A stretch of DNA of 64,000 nt from Armigeres subalbatus (GCF_024139115.2 NC_085141.1:378602995-378666994); one strand, 5' to 3'; counted from the first letter of the stretch, positions 47,814-59,218 are shown. Program-made: numbers and translations. Notes: a model not told the origin generated them from the letters alone.

Positions 47814-48354
47814 TGTTCAGCACTTAACTCCGCGGTTCGTGGGTTTAGAAGACGCAATCCGACACGTATTATCTAAGCTCCGGCACAGTTTCTTTCGCGC
47901 TATACTTCCAACCATTTAGCACATCTTGCCAATACACTTTAGTGTCCTTTCTTCAACGATATACAAACCACTTCGATTTCAATAAGTACTCTCTACGTTT
48001 ATTATAATTGAAACCAATTTATTCTGTCACGAGCAAATCTAGAACAGATCATCTATTTGCATGAGCGATCGAATGGCTACTGAGGGTCCGGCTGTTTATC
48101 TTTACGCTATGTACTGGCTATCGTTTCGTGTTGTAAATGTGTGTTGTGTACTATCTAATTTATTTTAAATATCATCCGTACTATAGCTTAGTGTCTGTTA
48201 CAGGGCTGTTTAGTGTTGTATGTATGTGCATGCTTTGTATAACAGTTTAAGTTTTAGTCTATTTATTTCTATTTTTATATTTAAATTAATTAACTTTTCA
48301 TTTTAGTGTTTAAATCTATTGCATCGATAATCTTACTACATTCAAAGTTAAACA
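47814..48354 (-). repeat. Inferred 3' LTR of the BEL/Pao element
   Basis: 541 bp bounded by TGTTCAGC and GTTAAACA (TGTT/AACA termini). On the minus strand it follows a purine-rich AAGGGGGCCGG tract, about 110 bp after the pol stop codon, as expected for a 3' LTR. The 5' LTR is absent, so the boundaries cannot be checked within this window. Confidence 0.55.
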
Positions 48355-48462
48355 TTGCCGGCCCCCTTGAACTAGCTTCAACTTAACTATAAAACAATTA
48401 ATTATGTATGTATTCCAACTATACATTCATGATTGATGCAAACTCCGTTTCATCTCCGTTGA

Positions 48463-50926
48463 TCAGTACCGTCGATCGGCAAGGGTCTTCACCGTCACAA
48501 CACGCACGATTCCGTCTGTACCAGGATGTAAACAGATGATTCGAGCTAATGGCCAGCACAGAGGTGGCAAGTTGTCTTCTCGTAATACAACGATGCTTCC
48601 AATACGAAGGGGATCTATCGGCGAGTTCTTCGATGTCATCTGCAGCTGTGTGAGATACTGCTTGCTCCATCGTTGCCAATAGCGTTGGAACATTTGCTGG
48701 ATTCGCTGGTAGTGGTCAAGGCGGTTTGTGGGAATTTCTAATAAATTGGGCTCTGGGAGGGCTTTCATTGTTGAGCCTATTAGGAAGTGCGCGGGGGTTA
48801 GAGCTTCGAATTCCGTAGGATCGTCTGATAGTGGAGAAAGAGGACGAGAATTCAGGATGGCGGAGATCTGCACCAAAAGTGTGATGAACTCGTCGTGACT
48901 CAGCTGCTGGAGGCCTATCTCTTTTTTCAAGGCGGTTTTCACGGATTTCACGGCTGCCTCCCATAATCCTCCGAAGTTAGGAGCTCGTGGTGGGATAAAC
49001 ATCCAAGCGATCCCTTGTTGGGCAAGTTCATTACGAATAACCGAGAGGCTGAGTTGATTTTTCAACAGTTCATGGAGTGCTTTGATTTCATTATTCGCTC
49101 CAGAAAAGTTTGTAGCGTTGTCTGAATGTATTTCGGACGGTATGCCTCGGTATCCGATAAATCTTCGTAGAACCGAAAGGAAGCCAGCCGTAGATAAGTC
49201 GCTAGCCATCTCGAGGTGCATCGCTTTCGTAGAGAAACAGACAAAAACCGCTATATAAACTTTCAGGGCCGCTGCGTTACGTCTAGATGGTTTCAAATAA
49301 AACGGCCCACAATAATCCACACCGGTTATTAGAAATGGTCGTCCTGGGCGTACGCGTCCGGCTGGTAGCTGACCTGTTGGCTGCTCAATAGGTGTCGGGT
49401 TAGTGCGGAAACAACGAATACATTTACGAAGCACGGTGTTGACGACACGCTTTCCATGTATCGGCCAGAATTCTTGTCGTATCTCGGATAGGGTGCTGTA
49501 CAATCAAATGTGTAAACGGATGATGACTCGGTAAAACAGCTGGATGCTTGACAGCGTACTCTTCGTTCGAGAAATGTAGCCGGCCTCCTACTCGGATGAT
49601 TCCCTGATTATCAAGAAACGGAGACAGTCTCTTCAGGTGAGATTTGCGATCGACACATTTCCGCTCCTGTAACGCCTTCAGTTCGACCGAAAATCGTTCA
49701 GCTTGTGCAATTCGGGTTAGTGTTATTTTAGCTGAATATATTTCTTCATGGGAAAGGGCGAGTGTATCCTTCCTATCGTCCCGGTTGCGACAGTTGTACG
49801 CAAAGCGACGACAATATGCAACAATCCGCAGAAGCGTAGACAACGATGAGTGCAATCTGAACATTTCGTTGGGTGGATCTTCTACAACAACGGTATGAAC
49901 AACTTTTCGAACTTCCAACTGTTCGTCAGGAGGGCCTTCGTGCTCAGTCCGTTTAGGCCATTCATCTTCATTGTTGCTCAGCCATGGTGGTCCTCGTTTC
50001 CACAAATTGCTGCACAGAAAATCGTTTATTGTCATCCCCCGGGACACCAAATCAGCCGGGTTTTCCTTTCCTGATATGTGACGCCAGGAGTGTGCGAAAG
50101 TAGCAGTTTGTATCATCGATACTCTATTAGCTACAAAAGTTTGCCACGAATTTGGAGGTGCTCGTAGCCAGTGTAGCACAATCGTACTGTCAGACCAGAA
50201 AACCGTACGAACATTTCCCATCGATAAAGCCTTTGTTACTTTAGAGTGCAAGGCAGCGGCTTCTTTGGCGGCGGATAGCTCAAGTCGCGGTAACGTCAAG
50301 CGTTTGAGCGGGGCGACGCGCGACTTCGATGCAAGCAGCTCAATCCTTACATTTCCAGCTTCATCCAGCGTCCGCACGTACATGCAAGCTCCGTATGCCA
50401 AGGTAGACGCATCAGAAAAGCAATGAAATTGAATATCCACCCATTTTGAAGCGAAAACGAACCGACTTATTTCTAGTTCGGAGATATTATTCATCTGAGA
50501 GTGGAATTCCTTCCATTTGCGCTCAATGTGAACTGGAACAGACGTATCCCAATCAGTTTTCAGTAGGGCGAGCTCTTGCATCAACATTTTGGCAACCACA
50601 ATCACGGGAGATATTAACCCAAGGGGATCAAAAAGTTTAGCGACAGCTGACAGAATACTTCTCCTTGTCCACGATTGTTCACTTAGGGTGACATCGTAAT
50701 AGAATCGTAATTGATCTGTTCCTGGCTCCCAGGTGATTCCCAAAGTTTTCACCTTCTCATCGGGGCTTATTTGGAAAGTAATTGACAAACTCGTTCCCAG
50801 TTGGTCGGCCGGAATATCGGCCAAAACTTCAGGACGATTGGAACACCATTTGCGTAGTGCAAATCCTCCCTTTTTCATCAAGGTATCGAGTTCAGTTTGC
50901 AGTGCGATGGCCTCTTCCACGTTGGA
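48463..50926 (-). pseudogene. BEL/Pao pol: RT end, RNase H, integrase
   Basis: The first frame (50926-49424) starts NVEEAIALQTELDTLMKKGG, just after the RT active site. It runs through WTRRSILSAVAKLFDPLGLI (A17/RT connection) and an RNase H with FSDAS, RLELSAA, WSDSTIVLHW and NPADLVSRG. A frameshift in 49424-49503, at the integrase zinc-binding region (HLIVQH / CIRCF), leads to the second frame (49503-48463). This has an integrase core with D, D and E present: GVDYCGPFY, IHSDNATNF and FGGLWEAAVKSVK. A C-terminal DUF5641-type domain follows (VVLREDNLPPLCWPLARI). The remaining domains are well preserved apart from one frameshift and the lost 5' half, so the copy is fairly young. Confidence 0.9.
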
Positions 50927-50927
50927 T

Positions 50928-52434
50928 TTTATTTTTATTTATTTATCATCAGACTAAGGCCGGAGTGGCCTGTGCTGCACATAAAAGACTTCTCCATTCA
51001 GCTCGGTTCAAGGCTGCACTTCGCCAACCACGCAGTCTGCGGAGGGTCCGCAAGTCGTCCTCCACCTGATCGATCCACCTTGCCCGCTGTGCACCTCGCC
51101 TTCTTGTTCCCGTCGGATCGTTGTCGAGAACCATTTTCACCGGATTACTGTCCGACATTCTGGCTACGTGCCCGGCCCACCGCAGTCTTCCGATTTTTGC
51201 GGTGTGAACGATGGATGGTTCTCCCAACAGCTGATGCAACTCGTGGTTCATTCGCCTCCTCCACGTACCGTCCGCCATCTGCACCCACCATAGATGGTAC
51301 GCAACACTTTCCTTTCGAAAACTCCCAGTGCGCGTTGGTCCTCCACGAGCATCGTCCAGGTCTCGTGTCCGTAGAGAACTACCGGTCTTATAAGCGTTTT
51401 GTAGATAGTCAGTTTGGTACGGCGGCGAACTCTATTCGATCGGAGCGTCTTGCGGAGTCCAAAGTACGTACGATTTCCAGCCACTATGCGTCTCCGAATT
51501 TCTCTGCTGGTATCGTTATCGGCGGTCACCAGTGAGCCCAAGTACACGAATTCTTCAACCACCTCGATTTCGTCACCACCGATAGAAACTCGTGGTGGGT
51601 GGCTCACATTGACCTCTCTTGAGCCTCTTCCTATCATGTACTTCGTCTTCGACGTGTTGATGACTAGTCCAATCCGTTTAGCTTCGCTTTTCAGTCTGAT
51701 GTAGGCTTCCTCCATCCTCTCAAAGTTACGTGCCATGATATCAATGTCGTCGGCGAAGCCAAATAACTGGACGGACTTCGTGAAAATCGTACCACTCGTG
51801 TCAATCCCTGCCCTTCGTATTACTCCCTCCAAAGCGATGTTGAATAGCAGACACGAAAGACCATCACCTTGCCGTAACCCTCTACGGGTTTCGAAGGGAC
51901 TCGAGAATGCCCCTGAAACTCGAACTACGCACATCACCCGATCCATCGTCGCCTTGATCAACCGTATCAGTTTATCCGGAAATCCGTTTTCGTGCATTAG
52001 CTGCCATAGCTGGTCCCGATCGATTGTATCATATGCGGCTTTGAAGTCGATAAATAGATGATGTGTGGGCACGTTGTATTCGCGGCATTTCTGCAATACC
52101 TGACGTATGGCGAACACCTGGTCTGTGGTAGAGCGTTCACCCATAAATCCCGCCTGGTACTGCCCCACGAACTCTCTTGCAATTGGTGTTAGTCGACGGC
52201 ATAAAATTTGGGAGAGTACCTTGTAGGCGGCGTTCAGCAATGTGATTGCGCGGTAGTTGCTACAATCCAGCTTATCGCCCTTTTGTAGATGGGACACACG
52301 ACACCTTCCATCCACTCCTGCGGCAGAACCTCATCCTCCCAAACCTTGGTAATCACCCAGTGCAGCGCTCTAGCCAGTGCTTCACCACCGTGTTTAAACA
52401 GCTCTCCTGGTAGTTGGTCAACTCCAGGGGCTTT
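50928..52434 (-). mobile_element. RTE retrotransposon copy 4, 5'-truncated
   Basis: Inserted into the BEL/Pao pol. The 3' tail is ATGATAAATAAATAAAAATA at 50928-50947 on the minus strand. The element ends at 52434 within the RT entry (CCAACTACCAGGAGAGCTGT region), where satellite begins. By eye it is almost identical to copy 1, including the same one-base deletion in the A-run at 52279. Confidence 0.88.
50949..52315 (-). pseudogene. RTE reverse transcriptase (copy 4)
   Basis: The minus-strand frame 52315-51248 has KGDKLDCSNYRAITLLN, GERSTTDQVFAIRQ, HHLFIDFKAAYD, GLRQGDGLSCLLFN, FGFADDIDI and, unlike copy 1, an uninterrupted LVINTSKTKYMIGRGS. A one-base deletion near 51286 (a C-run, CACCCACC) moves the last block to another frame, 51284-50949 (RWAGHVARMSDSNPVKMV). 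Endonuclease absent. Confidence 0.85.
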
Positions 52435-52435
52435 T

Positions 52436-52770
52436 CACCTCCCATAAATTATTTCTCATTTCTCACTTATCACTTCTCACATCTCGCATATTATTTCTCA
52501 CTTCTCACATATCACTTATCAGTTCTCACTGGTCACCTCTCACATCCCACTTCTCACTATTCACTTCTCGCTTCTCACTTCTTACTTCTCACTTCTTACT
52601 TCTCACTTTCTCACTTCTCGCTTCTCACTTCACACTTCTCGCTTCTTGCTTCTTACTTCTCCCTTCTTGCTATTCACTTCTCACATCTCACATATAACAC
52701 CTTTTTTTCATTTCTCACTTCTCATTCGGTCTAACGGCTGTGGCCAAATGACCTTCGGCCTTCGCTCTAA
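52436..52770. repeat. TTCTCACTTC satellite plus GGCCAAATGACC motif
   Basis: A 290-bp satellite of the 44.8-kb family abuts the 5' edge of RTE copy 4. Its far edge carries GGCCAAATGACCTTCGGCC, the repeat word of the foldback-like element at 59.85-60.67 kb, whose core is also this satellite. The block may be a fragment of that element family. Confidence 0.65.
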
Positions 52771-52799
52771 TGACCCAACATCGTACCTCCATTAAATAC

Positions 52800-53080
52800 T
52801 GTGTTTTCCATTGAAAAAGACTTAGAATATTTTTTTGAAAACCGTGTGAAATTTGAAATCCGCGTAAAAAACGACTTGCAAAAATCGATAAAAAATCAAC
52901 TTTTTACAATTTTCACGTGATTTCTGACTTTTGATTGAGATTGAGACTTTTTCGAAAAATCGCGTAAAAAATTAAAACCGCGTAAAAAAACTGCGTAAGT
53001 CCCAAAAACCGCGTAAAAAAAGTCGCGTAAAATGAAACCCACGTCAAAAAACCGCTTAAAAAGCAACCCCAGTGTACTAA
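52800..53080. repeat. CGCGTAAAAAA short-motif repeats
   Basis: There are several copies of ACCGCGTAAAAAA and relatives among AT-rich sequence. They look like degenerate transposon-end motifs. No gene. Confidence 0.5.
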
Positions 53081-53493
53081 TATAAACAGCTTTTCAGCTT
53101 ATTACTCACGTAGACTATGCTATAACCAATTCAGATTTCAGTAACTTAATGTAACTTGGAAGATAATGCGAAAAACGTGACTTCTACAAACTAGTCATAA
53201 ACTTTGTGACATCTCTTTTATCTTTCCTGTTACATTTGTCAACTGCGTTGACCTGTCAGCTTTGTGTCATCTATCATATAGTATTTCGTAGAGACCCAAT
53301 CAGTATCAGAAAAGCACAATCATCGCAAGGAGAATTATTCTAGAGCATATACATGCCCAGCTCTCATACATTCTTCGATTTGTAAATTGGAAACACAGCG
53401 TGCACTTTACTGTGACTGATTCATACTCTGTGCTAGCGTGATTTCTGGGATCCCCATTAATTATCAGCCGTTCAATGAACAAACGATATTGCA

Positions 53494-53499
53494 CTCAGT
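53494..53499 (+). promoter_or_regulatory. Possible initiator of lectin gene 1
   Basis: TCAGTT matches the arthropod initiator consensus and lies ~105 bases before the start codon. An AT-rich TTAATTAT sits ~35 bases upstream. Weak evidence only. Confidence 0.25.
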
Positions 53500-53598
53500 T
53501 ACAAATAATACTTTCACCAAAAGAGTCTCTCATTAAGAATATAACTCATACTTTGAACAAATTGGATTGGCAGTGTCCTAACTATCCGTGGTATAAAA

Positions 53599-54134
53599 AT
53601 GCAAAAAATATACATATGTTGCCTATTGATTGCTTACCTCCACATGAGCTTATCGGCTGAACCCAAATATCACGTTGCCACTTATGCGGTATGACTAACT
53701 CCAAAACTGTGTAACGTCCTATGCTCATAAATCCTCATTAATACCTCATTGCGCAGAGCAACTGGTTCGAATCGGCAGAGTACTGTCATCGAATGGGCCG
53801 GCGCTTGGCAATCGTCGATTCCGAAAGGAAGCATTCAGCGGTCGTTGCAGCAGCGAAGAAAACGCAACTTTGGTCATCAGGGAACTTTGGCGTCTGGCTA
53901 GGTGCCACTGATCTTGCTCGGAGAAACAATTTCGTGTGGCACAGCACCGGAGAGCGGGTGGAATTTGCCAAATGGAGATTCGCCGAGCCAAGTGGGGGCA
54001 ACGAACATTGCTTGGTGCTGCAGTACTGGCCGTGGTTGGGATTTTTCTGGTCGTGGAACGATGCCTCGTGTGATAAGAAGTTGTATGCAATTTGTGAGGC
54101 TGATCCAACTGTGGAATGTATTCAAGCATTGTGA
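53599..54134 (+). CDS. Secreted C-type lectin, gene 1 (2 exons)
   Basis: Exon 1 is 53599-53688 and exon 2 is 53757-54134, with a 68-bp GT-AG intron between complete codons; the product is 155 residues. The start MQKIYICCLLIAYLHMSLSA is a signal peptide, with likely cleavage after SLSA. The carbohydrate-recognition domain has the four canonical cysteines (residues 40, 115, 135, 143) plus C151, and the WLGATDLA and FVWHSTGE blocks. The calcium/sugar triplet at 107-109 is EPS instead of EPN (mannose type) or QPD (galactose type). WND (130-132) is present. AATAAA lies at 54185. Mosquito lectins of this type are secreted into saliva or haemolymph and bind microbial or cell-surface glycans; with EPS, sugar specificity or calcium dependence may differ. 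Gene 2 downstream is a clear tandem paralogue. Confidence 0.93.
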
Positions 54135-54378
54135 TTGGGAAGTAATAACGTGTTTGGAGCGCTTTGTACTGAATGATGGTTAAAATAAATGGAATTTTAT
54201 CTACTGTGTTGGGAGTTTTTTGATTGCATGGTGACGAAGACAATATTACCTTATTCAGGTATTTTATTGAAAAAAAAAAATCTCGATAAAGTAGGCAAAT
54301 AAGATTAGATTAGGTACCTAGCGTAGTATAAATAGTGTAAGTTGCGATTGTTTTCTTCAAGTCGAGTCAAGTACAAGA

Positions 54379-54543
54379 CACTGAAGACGACCACACAGTT
54401 GTGGTCGAAATACGTATCTGCAAAGATAACGAAAATTAACTAGTGGAATTAAATGGACAGTACTTAATTCGTCTTAGACCATAACAATATTTTGTTCACA
54501 TACTTGCTCATGCTCCAAGTATGTGAACAAAATATTATTATGG
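54379..54543. repeat. Dispersed repeat and 28-bp-stem hairpin
   Basis: CACTGAAGACGACCACACAG, then GGTCGAAATACGTATCTG, also occurs inverted at 1823-1860. It is followed by a hairpin: arms 54479-54506 and 54516-54543 pair with one mismatch around a 9-base loop (left arm CCATAACAATATTTTGTTCA...). Confidence 0.6.
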
Positions 54544-54992
54544 TGTTTACCGACAAGACAAAAAAGGACTGTTTAAAAATAAATGTTTGAAAGTGTTTCT
54601 TGATTGCCACGAGCATTCAAATCAATTTCGATTATACGAGACAAGGCAGGGCAGTCTCGCTAATAAAGACATAAAAAAATCGATGGTAAACATTTTATTT
54701 CGCTTATATATACTCATTCATAAACACTTCGAATTTACGTAAAAATTGGTCAGCTGTTTACATCATACAACTGTTTTGTGTAGAACGCAAGAGAATCCCC
54801 GGCGGCTTCTGTTTTCAGAAGCGCTTGACCTCTGATAGGAAGGAACCGGTTCAAGTAGATGATGTGAATCCCACCGAAACAAACACCAGATAATCGATTC
54901 AGTCTGTTTCTCACTGTCGCCGCAATAACTGCAATCATTTGATCACTCTTCAGATCGGTTGCTTTTGAGTAGGAAGATTAAATTTATTCAAT

Positions 54993-55541
54993 ATGTTCAG
55001 AACAATCACACGCGATTTGAGAATCGTTGTTTTGATGATTACAATTTATCAAGCGATTCACATTTCTGCCCAATCCAAATACCATATCGCACCGTACGAT
55101 GTAAGTGCCAAATGGAGCGAGTTTAGATCAGTCAAATTGCAAACCTGAACAATTCAATTTCAGAGCAATTGGTTTGAGGCCTCCGAGTACTGCCATCGAA
55201 TGGGCATGCGACTTGCCATAGTAGATTCGGAGGAAAAACAAACCGCCATCGTTAAGGAAGCCAAGGCGGCCGAGTTACACGGGTCCGGATTTTTCGGTGT
55301 TTGGCTTGGTGCTACCGATCTGGCTAGGTCGAAAAGTTTTATCTGGCACAGCACCGGAGCGCGGCTGCGTTACGCAAACTGGGGCGAAGGTGAGCCCAGC
55401 GGAGGCAACGAACATTGCGTGGTTCTGTACTATTGGCCAGCGCAGGGTTTCAACTGGACGTGGAATGATGCGCCCTGCAGTACGGAGCTGTATGCCATTT
55501 GCGAAAACATTGAGAAGACGTCGTGTATTCAACAATTCTAG
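54993..55541 (+). CDS. Secreted C-type lectin, gene 2 (2 exons)
   Basis: Exon 1 is 54993-55100 and exon 2 is 55164-55541, with a 63-bp intron (GTAAGT...TTTCAG) in phase 0; the product is 161 residues. The N-terminus MFRTITRDLRIVVLMITIYQ is followed by AIHISAQ, a signal peptide or anchor with likely cleavage after ISA. The domain has C46, C121, C141 and C149 plus C157, EPS at 113-115 and WND at 136-138. Exon 2 has exactly the same length as in gene 1 (125 residues), and the intron position is identical. The core WHSTGARLRYANWGEGEPSG is closer to typical mannose-type lectins than gene 1. AATAAA lies at 55573. Role as for gene 1: extracellular glycan binding, inferred from family. A possible initiator CTTCAGAT lies at ~54947. 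Confidence 0.94.
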
Positions 55542-55579
55542 ATGAAATAGTGCGTGATTGTGATGATAGTTCAATAAAT

Positions 55580-57190
55580 GATGTTCCTATATGCGGTGCA
55601 TTGTTCTCAACGTTAAGTTCTCGAGTTATTTGAATGATTCTAATTAGCGTTGCAGTGTTAACCACCACAATTAAAGTACAACTGGAATATTGCTGACTGC
55701 TGCTTTGCGATCGTGTTGAAACTGGGGTATCTCCAGAGGGATAACACACATTGGCTGACACGGTATTGCCATTTCCTTGCGGTTGTTAGTGGGTGATACA
55801 CTTTTCTCACAATTTTGAAACGTTTGGCGTAAAAAAGAAATTTTGCATGTTAAATGTCAAGTTATGCCGAAAATATGTGTAAATCGATTGATTTTTTGAA
55901 TCATTTGAAATTTCTAACCAATATTTGTGGGAATTGTTGAGATGCGTCACCATCTTGAAACCTATAGGATTTTAAAACCATAAATTCGAAAAAAAATTGC
56001 TGTTTGACAATCAATCAAAATTGAAAAAGTTTTTGATGGTAAGGGCAGTATAGATTTAAAAAGTGTATTTAATGAAAAAATACTAAAATGTGGTTGGTTT
56101 CTCGAATAGTTGAATAGATTATTGATTAATGATACCCATTCTAGGTGTTTCATAATGGTGGGGGAGGTGTACATGAAAGAGCAAAACAAGCCGGTCTTTG
56201 TACGTTTGTTTGGCCTAGTCGTGTTGTAACCGAAACTTATGCGACATTATTTCCTCATTACCGGAGGTGGTACGCTAAGTTGTACGAAGATGAGATGTTT
56301 GTTCAGAGACTACACAACAACCATAATCGGGATGTGTTCATTGTTCAGAGAACCGAACCGGTTTATAAAATATGGAAAGGTGGTTTGACACCACATGTTT
56401 GATTATGGTGCTGTTTGTGAACAATGTAACTTTATGCTACTTTCGTGATTCGTGAATGTTCCTATGTTTGGCTCATCGAGTGTAGTGGCGTAAATAGCTC
56501 CTCCATCTATTTTCTCTATTTCGAGCTTCTATTCAAAAATCAGCTCAAAATCTCGGATCAGCTTTCTTTTGTATAAAGTGATTGTATTGAAAATAACCGA
56601 TTTGTTTTCATTTATTGGGTTCTGCCGACATCGACGACAGTCACTCAATCATTTACCGCTGAATTGCTGCAGACGCCATCACTGTGAGCACATACATTTT
56701 TTGCAGCAACCACCCGCCGACTGGAGCCGACACCGATGCCAACGAATTTTCTGCAGTCATCATAAGATTTTGCTTTGTAGTGGACGGCAATTCCTTTTAA
56801 TTTAATTTTCTTTTTTTCCAATCACTAGCAACAGCAAAACAAAATTTTGCGAGAAAATTTGACCTTAGCATCAGATTTAAATACAGCAAGGAAGATTTGT
56901 TTCCTCTGTGTAAAACAATGGTCCTAAAAAGGACCGATTAACTTTCAATAAAATAACGCGTGATCAATATCAACTGACGATAACTACACGATGATTTACC
57001 GCTGAATCACTTCAGATGCCACCGAGGCAAATGCATTTTTTGGCATCAGTCATGCCGCCATCGCCGCTGACAGCTCTTAGAGAACAAAGCTCCTCGCGTT
57101 GGCTAATCAGAATTGGTATCATCAGATGGATATGGAAAGTGCGTGGAGACGCGTAGTACATTGTAGCTTAGTTCCACTAAGGTGTTTTGC
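55580..57190. other. Intergenic sequence without a clear gene
   Basis: An 85-codon + frame at 56145-56402 (VVTETYATLFPHYRRWYAKL...) has no family I recognise. AGTGGCGTAAAT near 56481 resembles a hAT end, but no partner was found. At 56620-57070 diverged repeats containing ATTTACCGCTGAAT and GACGCCATC recur. Confidence 0.4.
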
Positions 57191-57400
57191 CTCGCCAAAA
57201 TGTTAGATGTTTCATCAAAATGTGGAAAATTTCAATTTTTCCTACCTTGTTATCGTTATTTTGAAACTTTCTTCGCCTCACCTACATAATTTCAAGTCTC
57301 GTTTAGTTACGAACATCTCAAACACGGTAAATATGAGGGAATACCCAAAAGGCGTTTTGCATCGAGGGGGCGTTTTGCATCGAGGCTACATAAATTTTGC
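57190..57400 (+). repeat. Dispersed repeat; empty site of the DUF7869 transposon
   Basis: TTTTGAAACTTTCTTCGCCT, then CACCTACATAATTTCAAG and AAATATGAGG...AAAGGCGTTTT, parallels the two flanks of the 2.0-4.8 kb transposon, with a single TACA at ~57283. A 17-bp unit (GCGTTTTGCATCGAGGG) is duplicated at 57353-57385. Confidence 0.7.
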
Positions 57401-57572
57401 CTAAACTTTGTAGCCTCGCGCGGAGCACTGTTCTTCCCGCAAGAATATCCACAGAGAGATCACCTAACCAAGAAACGGAAAACCAAATCGACCACGTTCT
57501 AATCAATCCGATCACTACTCTCGTTGCAATGTGCCTGCGGTCAATGTTCTTGACGGTGTACAACAGAATCTA

Positions 57573-57795
57573 TGACAAAAGGTCGAAGGACAAAAGGTCG
57601 AAGGACAAAAGGTCGAAGGACAAAAGGTCGAAGGACAAAAGGTCGAAGGACAAAAGGTCGAATGGACAAAAGGTCAAAGGACAAAAGGTCGAATGGACAA
57701 AAGGTCGAAGGGACAGAAGGTCGACGGGACAAAAGGTCGAATGGACAAAAGGTCGACGGGACAAAATGTCGAAAGGACAAAAGGTCGAAATTACA
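57573..57795. repeat. GGACAAAAGGTCGAA array (left arm)
   Basis: About 14-15 units: the first six are perfect 15-mers, later ones 16-mers (AATGGACAAAAGGTCG or GGGACAAAAGGTCG). Lysine/arginine-rich frames through it are artefacts. Confidence 0.9.
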
Positions 57796-58583
57796 AAATT
57801 GATTAAAATTGAAAAGCCATAGTATTGAAAACAATACAAAGGAAAAGTATGATGTAAGTACCATCAGCTGGGGTGACACTTGGCAAAATAAGGGTCAGGT
57901 TGGCCCATGTTTTCAAAAAATTCAGCACAAGGAAAATGTAATATAAGATACCTTTTTGAGCGATTCAGATAGCCGACTGTTCGTGAGAACGATGGCCCAA
58001 TCTTGACTTGAACCTACAACTTCTAATATCTACACAAAACTCTACCACCAATATGTGCAATATGCATAAGCACATTCATTCATTTATTTAGTTTACATCT
58101 AAACAGAAACCACTGAATCAACAATTTGACGCCACAATACACGAGTTAATAATTCGAGAACACGGATTTCTTTTTAAAAAATCTTAAACGTCTAACTACC
58201 TTCACTGTTCACAACCAACTGATTTATTATCCTCAACTTAACTATATTACAAGTATGCTGAGTCTGCACTGCCTCGGTAGGTACAGGTTCGATGATCGTC
58301 CTCGAAATCGTTCGCCTGGTTCTGCTGATGCGCCTCAATGTTGCCAACTCCAAAATGCTGACACCGATGGGAACGTCGATGGAATTCCACAAAGTCTGGT
58401 CGGAAACGACGTTAATTCACGGTTCGAGGCCGCATCTCTCCATCATCTAATGCGCCCCACGCTTACCAAGTCGTTTTACACTTGGCCGGTGTTCTGCCAA
58501 GTCGCACCAAGCGCCAATGAAAAAAATTCCAATTTTGTTGCCAAAGTTTTCGTGTAACAGATTTAATTGATCACAAATCGTTT

Positions 58584-58640
58584 ATGAGGTGAACCGGCCC
58601 AGGGCCGAAAACCTCTTTAATAAAGATAATAATAATAAAT
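58584..58640 (+). mobile_element. Non-LTR 3'-end fragment with ATA tail
   Basis: GGTGAACCGGCCCAGGGCCG, then AAAACCTCTTTAATAAAG and (ATA)n resembles the 3' terminus of a mosquito non-LTR element with a simple-repeat tail. No coding part is attached. Confidence 0.45.
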
Positions 58641-58756
58641 CACAAATCCCATCGGACTTCATTCAACGCCATAACTGAGGATATTCTTCAACAAATGTAC
58701 GGTTGAATTGTCATGAAATACTTTCGATTTTCCTTTTGCGAAGAAAATATCACAAG

Positions 58757-58969
58757 TTAGTCAAAAAGCTGCTTTGTGCGGTTTGGCTGAACCCCGACTA
58801 CTTGGTCTGCCCACCTCGCTCGCTGTGCTCCTCGCCGTGCCTTACCTGCCAGATCGGAAGCGAACACCATCTTTGCAGGGTAGTTGTCCGGAATTCTTGC
58901 AACATGCCCTGCCCATCGTACCCTTCCGGCTTTAGCTACCTTCTGCACAACATGCACTCGAAGCGACAC
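58757..58969 (-). pseudogene. Non-LTR C-terminal fragment
   Basis: The minus-strand frame reads GRVRWAGHVARIPDNYPAKM and GAQRARWADQVV, matching the C-terminal block of RTE-like proteins (RWAGHVARM...RGAQRARWIDQVE in copy 1), but from a different family. It is isolated inside foldback-like element 1. Confidence 0.7.
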
Positions 58970-59218
58970 GTGTTACAAGAGCACGATCTAACAATTATTT
59001 ATTTTTTCAGTTCTCGTCCCGAGAATTAATCAAAATCATACAATGCTCGCCCTGGCTGCTGAATATTCACTGTAAATTGGTTAAAGAACTGCCCATGAAA
59101 TAAAGAAGGAGAAATCTCTGAGAAATGTAATAAGCTAGAATTTTTTTCAGAAACATGTTTTCAAACTTGTTGTATATTTAGTATTTTTCATGTATACAGA
59201 ATTATAGATTTATAAACT

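Larger units (their letters stand above)
47814..50927 (-). mobile_element. BEL/Pao LTR retrotransposon, 5' part missing
   Basis: The 3' half of a BEL/Pao element: late RT, RNase H, integrase, tail domain and 3' LTR. It stops at ~50927, where RTE copy 4 is inserted just 3' of where the RT YVDD box would be. No gag, protease or 5' LTR appears beyond the RTE copy. Confidence 0.85.

Noticed and set aside
54750..54938. 62-codon minus-strand frame between the lectin genes
   Set aside because: No recognisable domain and within chance length; it also overlaps the likely promoter of lectin gene 2.
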